Of a DNA stretch of 64,000 nucleotides, positions 60,678 to 64,000 are shown in pieces. The notes beneath the pieces were generated by a model that saw only the letters and a program-made list of their open reading frames with translations, was not told where the DNA came from and searched no databases. Numbering within the stretch: position 1 is the stretch's first letter; every line of letters begins with the position of its first letter. This DNA comes from JBAXAB01 sp037142735 (GTDB lineage Bacteria > Patescibacteriota > Minisyncoccia > Phycocordibacterales > CAIZLB01): assembly GCA_037142735.1 (NCBI GenBank), contig JBAXAB010000002.1:1-64000 (forward strand), written 5' to 3'. A program made the translations under genes and the position numbers.

Positions 60678-60779
60678 GCTAATTTATCATAAATACTTTA
60701 AAAAAGCAAGGGTTAGCAAGGTATATAGGGATATACAACCAGCACCTATGTAAAATTGGAGGCTTTATCTTATTGCTGG

Positions 60780-60785
60780 TATAAT
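60780..60785 (+). promoter_or_regulatory. -10 box of the Xer recombinase gene
   Basis: Extended TGGTATAAT, 17 nt before the ATG at 60803, so a short leader remains. Confidence 0.55.
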
Positions 60786-60802
60786 GTAAATAGTTAAAAC
60801 TT

Positions 60803-61780
60803 ATGAAAAATAAGCCTAAATCCCCTACTCTAGAATCAAGTTCAGAAAAGAAGATTAGCAAGCCTATAAGTGAGCTTGAGATGTATAAGAACCAATTTTT
60901 GGAATATGTAGAAATTGAAAAAGGCAGAAGTCTTAAAACAATAGAAAATTACGACAGGTATGTTCTTAGTTTCATTGAATATCTCAAAAGAGACATTTCT
61001 TCGCCAAATGTTTCTCATGTAACACAAGAAGTAATAAGAAGTTACAGATTATGGCTTAACAGAAGGGCATTGGGGGATATATATGGGTTGAATAACATTA
61101 GTAATGTTTCACGTGAGACATTAAAGAAGAAAACTCAGAATTACTACCTTATTGCCTTAAGGTCATTCCTTAAATACCTCAATAAACGAGATATTAAAAC
61201 AATTCCAGCGGACTCGATTGAATTGGCTAAGGTTTCAGAAAGGTCAATTGAGCTAATCTCAACAGAAGAGCTAAACAGGCTATTGGATGCGCCAGATCAA
61301 GAAAAAGACACCCAAAAGGCATTGAGAGACAAGGCTATTTTGGAACTCCTGTTCTCGACTGGTCTGCGAGTTTCAGAGCTCTGTAACTTACCAGTAGACC
61401 TCGATGTCTCAAAGGACGAGTTCTCAGTTCGAGGAAAAGGAGAAAAAGTCAGGGTTGTGTTTATATCAGACGGGGCTAGGGAAGCCGTAATGGCCTATAA
61501 GAAGGCGAATAAGACTATAGATAAGGCAAAGTTGTTTCATGTGACACCAAGGACAGTGGAGCGTGTTATAAGACAATACGCAATTATTGCAGGAATCTCT
61601 AAAAAGGTGACCCCCCACGTTATAAGACATAGTTTTGCCACTGGATTGCTTCAGAATGGTGCGGACCTCAGGTCAGTTCAGATGTTGCTCGGACATGCCA
61701 GCATCTCTACGACCCAGATATACACACACTTAACAGACAAGCACCTAAGGGAGGTTCATAAAAAGTTCCATAAACGTTAA
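60803..61780 (+). CDS. Tyrosine recombinase of the XerC/XerD type
   Basis: 325 residues with the full catalytic set: Arg189 (STGLRVSELCNL), Lys212, His272 and Arg275 (PHVIRHSFATGLL), His298 (LLGHASIS), nucleophile Tyr307 (TQIYTHL). An N-terminal core-binding SAM-like domain (about 28-130) precedes it. Resembles chromosome dimer-resolving Xer proteins; as the only Xer in the window it may act alone at dif. Also a candidate enzyme for the repeat-flanked arrays. Confidence 0.9.
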   Translation: MKNKPKSPTLESSSEKKISKPISELEMYKNQFLEYVEIEKGRSLKTIENYDRYVLSFIEYLKRDISSPNVSHVTQEVIRSYRLWLNRRALGDIYGLNNISNVSRETLKKKTQNYYLIALRSFLKYLNKRDIKTIPADSIELAKVSERSIELISTEELNRLLDAPDQEKDTQKALRDKAILELLFSTGLRVSELCNLPVDLDVSKDEFSVRGKGEKVRVVFISDGAREAVMAYKKANKTIDKAKLFHVTPRTVERVIRQYAIIAGISKKVTPHVIRHSFATGLLQNGADLRSVQMLLGHASISTTQIYTHLTDKHLREVHKKFHKR

Positions 61781-61796
61781 TATCAGGTTAGAATAG

Positions 61797-61825
61797 GGCG
61801 GCACTTCATTCGACATTGTGCCGCC
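61797..61825. terminator. Terminator after the Xer gene
   Basis: GGCGGCAC pairs with GTGCCGCC (61797-61804 with 61818-61825), followed by TGATTTTGC. Confidence 0.75.
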
Positions 61826-61842
61826 TGATTTTGCTAAATCAT

Positions 61843-62628
61843 ATGAAACAAAGAAGCCTAAACATCTACTGCTGGAACGTCAATGGTATAAGGGCCTGGC
61901 ACAAAAAAGGATGTTTTGACGAAATGTTACACAAGAAACCTGACATCCTGTGTTTGCAAGAGACTAAGGCTCGTCCAGATCAATTATCTGCCGATGTTCT
62001 GGCTCCTAAGGGTTATTACTCCTATTTTGAATATCCAAAAGTAAAAAAAGGTTACAGCGGGGTAGCTGTATATACCAAAATCAAGCCCGAAAAAGTAGAG
62101 TATGGCCTAAATATTGAAGATTTGGACATGGAAGGTAGGCAGATAACTCTATATTTTGAAGATTTTGTACTTATTAACTGCTATTTTCCAAATGGAGGAG
62201 GGGAGGATCATCGCCTAGAGTATAAAATGAAGTACTATAAGGCGTTTCTTGTGAAACTTAATAAGATAAGAGATAAATATAAGAAAATCATATTTTGCGG
62301 AGATTTAAATGTTGCTCATACTGAAATTGATATTGAAAGACCTAAGGAAAATGAAAATCATGTTGGTTTCTTGCCTCAGGAGCGTAAATGGGTGGATAGT
62401 CTTATAGAAAATGATTATTTGGATGTTTATCGTGAAACACACCCTGGTGAAACGAAGCATTATACTTGGTGGGATGTAAAGACCCGCTCTAGAGAAAGGA
62501 ACGTAGGGTGGAGGATAGATTACTTTTTTACCACTAAGAACTTGTTGAAAAATGCTGTTAAGGCCGAAATTCATGAAAATATATTGGGATCTGACCACTG
62601 TCCTATATCATTGGAGATTCAGTTATAA
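61843..62628 (+). CDS. xth: Exodeoxyribonuclease III (AP endonuclease)
   Basis: 261 residues. Catalytic Glu in CLQETKA, FCGDLNVAHTEID (Asp-Asn), and GSDHCPI at the end (Asp-His); WRIDYFF is the conserved pre-catalytic strand. Cleaves DNA 5' to abasic sites and trims 3' ends in base-excision repair, complementing the mutM glycosylase. Start chosen at 61843 because the longer frame lies in the terminator hairpin. Confidence 0.95.
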   Translation: MKQRSLNIYCWNVNGIRAWHKKGCFDEMLHKKPDILCLQETKARPDQLSADVLAPKGYYSYFEYPKVKKGYSGVAVYTKIKPEKVEYGLNIEDLDMEGRQITLYFEDFVLINCYFPNGGGEDHRLEYKMKYYKAFLVKLNKIRDKYKKIIFCGDLNVAHTEIDIERPKENENHVGFLPQERKWVDSLIENDYLDVYRETHPGETKHYTWWDVKTRSRERNVGWRIDYFFTTKNLLKNAVKAEIHENILGSDHCPISLEIQL

Positions 62629-62678
62629 ATGCGAGGCGTATTTTAGTGGGTGTTTAAATAAAGGACAAATATATTTTA

Positions 62679-62717
62679 TATAGGACAGTTATCCCCATAA
62701 ATGTCCTATACATTTTT
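62679..62717 (+). terminator. Terminator after xth
   Basis: TATAGGACA (62679-62687) pairs with TGTCCTATA (62702-62710), followed by CATTTTTT. Confidence 0.8.
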
Positions 62718-62728
62718 TACGTAGGGTA

Positions 62729-62734
62729 TATAAT
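62729..62734 (+). promoter_or_regulatory. -10 box of the long structured RNA
   Basis: GGGTATATAAT: perfect TATAAT with an upstream G-rich extension; no clear -35. No ORF follows, so it should drive the RNA at 62741. Confidence 0.55.
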
Positions 62735-62740
62735 GTTTTC

Positions 62741-63215
62741 AGGTGGCGGCTTTGAAGAATTTAGCGCGATTGGTCTTTGATGGTTTAGGTAAGTTGGTTC
62801 GACATTAGTATCTAATTTCGAAGATTTTGTTAATAAATAGTCCTAGCAGATTTATTAACAATAAGTTTTTCGCTACCACTTGTTCTTTGAGTTTCCATTT
62901 TCGTTCCCCGGTCCAAGCCTTCCAAGTAATGGTTCAATAAAGCAAAAAGCGATTGGCAGGTTTTACAGTAGACACACAAATTCATTCTTGAAAATGTTCT
63001 GACTGTTTTAAAACTCGTGCGCCAATCCTCTTTGAGCTAAAGCAATTACAAGGATTCACGGAGTCCATTCCGTGACGTGCACAAAACGGACCTAGATTTC
63101 CCCCTAGTTCTTTACATTTTTTCTTACGCTTCCACTTGAAGCGTAACATGGTACTTAATACAATTCGGTGTTAAGTCTTACAAGGCCGCCTTCTTCCCGC
63201 AGGTGGCCTTTGTTG
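62741..63215 (+). ncRNA. Candidate ~470-nt structured RNA
   Basis: Non-coding and highly structured. A perfect 11-bp hairpin (TTGTTAATAAA and its complement) lies near 62830. A long-range stem pairs GATTGGC (near 62953) with GCCAATC (near 63022), with inner TTTTACAGT/ACTGT pairing. CACGGA-TCCGTG (near 63058), TTACGCTTC-GAAGCGTAA (near 63123) and ACTTAA-TTAAGT hairpins follow. The 5' GGCGGC can also pair with GCCGCC at the 3' end. A perfect TATAAT precedes and a terminator-like hairpin follows. Size fits tmRNA or RNase P RNA, but I find neither the RNase P P4 core nor a tRNA-like end. Confidence 0.5.
63182..63210 (+). terminator. Terminator of the structured RNA
   Basis: AAGGCCGCCT pairs with AGGTGGCCTT (one G-T wobble) across TTCTTCCCGC-type loop sequence; a modest TTTGTTGTTG follows. 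Confidence 0.6.
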
Positions 63216-63244
63216 TTGAAGGGCTATTTTAGTACATAATAAAA

Positions 63245-64000
63245 TTATTGTACCCGGTGTTTATCACGAATTTCCTGAACTTCTACACTTTCAGCGTTTT
63301 CTTTGGCCTTCAGCGCTAGCTCACTCATTTTTTTTAGTTCAGGTAATCCAAGACCGTTTAGTTCCATAGCTTTGTCTTTTAGGTAGCTTTCAGTGTTGTG
63401 TTCAGAATTTTCAATAATATCTTCTAATAAAATATTCAGAATGAAACCAATTTTAGGTCCTGGATTAAGCCCAGCTAACTTCATCAGTTCATTCCCATCA
63501 ATTTTTAATTTTGAAACAGAAACTGGCTCACGTAGCACTTCATCTATCATCGACATATATTTTCTCAAACGGTAAGGGTCTTCTTTTGGTCTTCCTGTTC
63601 CAACACGGTCGCAAATTCTTAGGTTTACTAGATCCCAAATGTGATCAGTTCCAACATTTCTCACAATACGTCGTACGGCAGAGAGGGTGATTTGCTCTGT
63701 GTCAGAGAAAAACATGTGCCAACGAATCATAGTCGTCACTAGTTTGATTATTTCATTTTTAAACTTAAGTCTCTTTAAGATTACATCTGCCATTTTAGCC
63801 CCAACAACCTCGTGTCCGTGGAAAGTGTAATCTTTTCTTTCCTTCGCGTACCTTTGAGTTGGTGGTTTTCCAATGTCATGAAAAAGAGCAGATAGCCGAA
63901 CATAAAATGGAAATCTTTTATCCGCACTACACTGGAGACTTCTTAATAAGTGTTCAAAAACGTCATAAGAGTGTGCTTGGTTTTGTTTAACGCCTACCGC
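63245..64000 (-). CDS. CCA-adding enzyme / tRNA nucleotidyltransferase, HD-domain part (5' truncated)
   Basis: The frame is open to the window edge (64000, in frame), so the N-terminal nucleotidyltransferase domain lies outside. What is visible is the HD domain, with SALFHDIGKPPT, the QNQAHSYDVFEHLLRSL segment before it and FHGHEVVGAKMADVIL after it, and the C-terminal helical arm. This matches CCA-adding enzymes and poly(A) polymerases with an HD insert. A CCA enzyme is required because neither tRNA in the window encodes CCA. Confidence 0.82.
   Translation of the reverse strand, partial: AVGVKQNQAHSYDVFEHLLRSLQCSADKRFPFYVRLSALFHDIGKPPTQRYAKERKDYTFHGHEVVGAKMADVILKRLKFKNEIIKLVTTMIRWHMFFSDTEQITLSAVRRIVRNVGTDHIWDLVNLRICDRVGTGRPKEDPYRLRKYMSMIDEVLREPVSVSKLKIDGNELMKLAGLNPGPKIGFILNILLEDIIENSEHNTESYLKDKAMELNGLGLPELKKMSELALKAKENAESVEVQEIRDKHRVQ

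Noticed and set aside
62741..63215. tmRNA
   Set aside because: GGTTCGAC near 62797 and AATAGTC near 62835 recall tmRNA, but AATAGTC sits in the loop of an 11-bp hairpin. No frame after it ends in an ALAA-like tag, and no T-arm plus acceptor end is found.
27363..63215. RNase P RNA in either long non-coding gap
   Set aside because: The conserved P4 core (GGAAAGTCC and ACAGAA...GGCTTA type blocks) was not seen on either strand of the two gaps.
1..64000. CRISPR array
   Set aside because: No regularly spaced direct repeats and no cas genes were seen; the five ~30-bp repeats are hundreds of bases apart with genes between.
1..64000. UGA recoded to glycine (SR1/Gracilibacteria code)
   Set aside because: Real genes such as ruvB end in TGA at the right length, and conserved proteins contain no in-frame TGA.
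1..64000. Insertion sequences or prophage
   Set aside because: No transposase, terminase, capsid or portal gene was recognised. The only recombinase is of the Xer type.

Overview
The window looks like a slice of a Candidate Phyla Radiation (Patescibacteria) chromosome, most likely Parcubacteria/Paceibacteria. It is AT-rich with short spacers. It has a compact dnaN-dnaA / rpmH-rnpA-yidC core, type IV pilus genes (pilB, a pilin), a relaxase-less type IV secretion-like cluster typical of these genomes, many small orphan membrane proteins, and no biosynthetic pathway genes. TGA is used as a stop (for example at the end of ruvB), so this is not a UGA=Gly lineage. At least 20 genes have a TATAAT-like box only 6-10 nt before the start codon, so leaderless mRNAs appear to be the default.

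Layout. 0-9.6 kb: P-type Mg2+ ATPase, small membrane orphans, a candidate 6S-like RNA (minus strand) and a giant DUF2339-DUF3999 fusion. 9.6-14 kb: tRNA-Arg(GCG), then an array of orphan genes separated by a ~30-bp repeat, coiled-coil proteins and msrA. 14-17.4 kb: PH-domain protein, rpsT, ruvA, mutM and a TrmH-type methyltransferase. 17.4-18.6 kb: tRNA-Lys, then a second orphan array with the same repeat. 18.6-23.3 kb: pilin, then tsaE-polA-holA. 23.3-25.3 kb: a GC-rich island (L,D-transpeptidase and an Ala/Pro-rich membrane protein) with canonical distant promoters, unlike its surroundings. 25.5-30.9 kb: pilB, a DnaA-box cluster, a structured-RNA candidate, ruvBC, an acidic protein and tyrS. 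31-37.9 kb: class A PBP, a small DciA/DUF721-like protein, dnaN, putative oriC, dnaA, rpmH, rnpA, yidC. 37.9-52.1 kb: the T4SS-like cluster (VirB6-, PrgI/VirB3- and split VirB4-like proteins, two VirB2-like proteins fused to different murein hydrolases, and secreted accessory proteins). 52.1-64 kb: rsmA, uvrD, LysM-M23 peptidase, comM/yifB, dksA-like, NYN nuclease, rpsO, a Xer recombinase, xth, a ~470-nt structured-RNA candidate, and a truncated CCA-adding enzyme.

How it fits together. The cluster at 38-52 kb plus pilB and the pilin looks like an envelope-spanning DNA/protein transport or attachment machine. It has no VirD4, VirB11 or relaxase, so uptake, secretion or adhesion is more likely than conjugation. 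The murein hydrolases (CHAP-like, transglycosylase-like, M23) and the transpeptidases (PBP, L,D-TPase) are the wall-opening and wall-building counterpart.

Most noteworthy: (i) orphan-gene arrays behind two tRNA genes, delimited by a tRNA-3'-end-like repeat; (ii) VirB2-like membrane modules fused to two different murein hydrolases, with 265 bp of perfect identity between the paralogues; (iii) three unassigned structured-RNA candidates. Domain names come from recognition of sequence patterns only; no searches were run.
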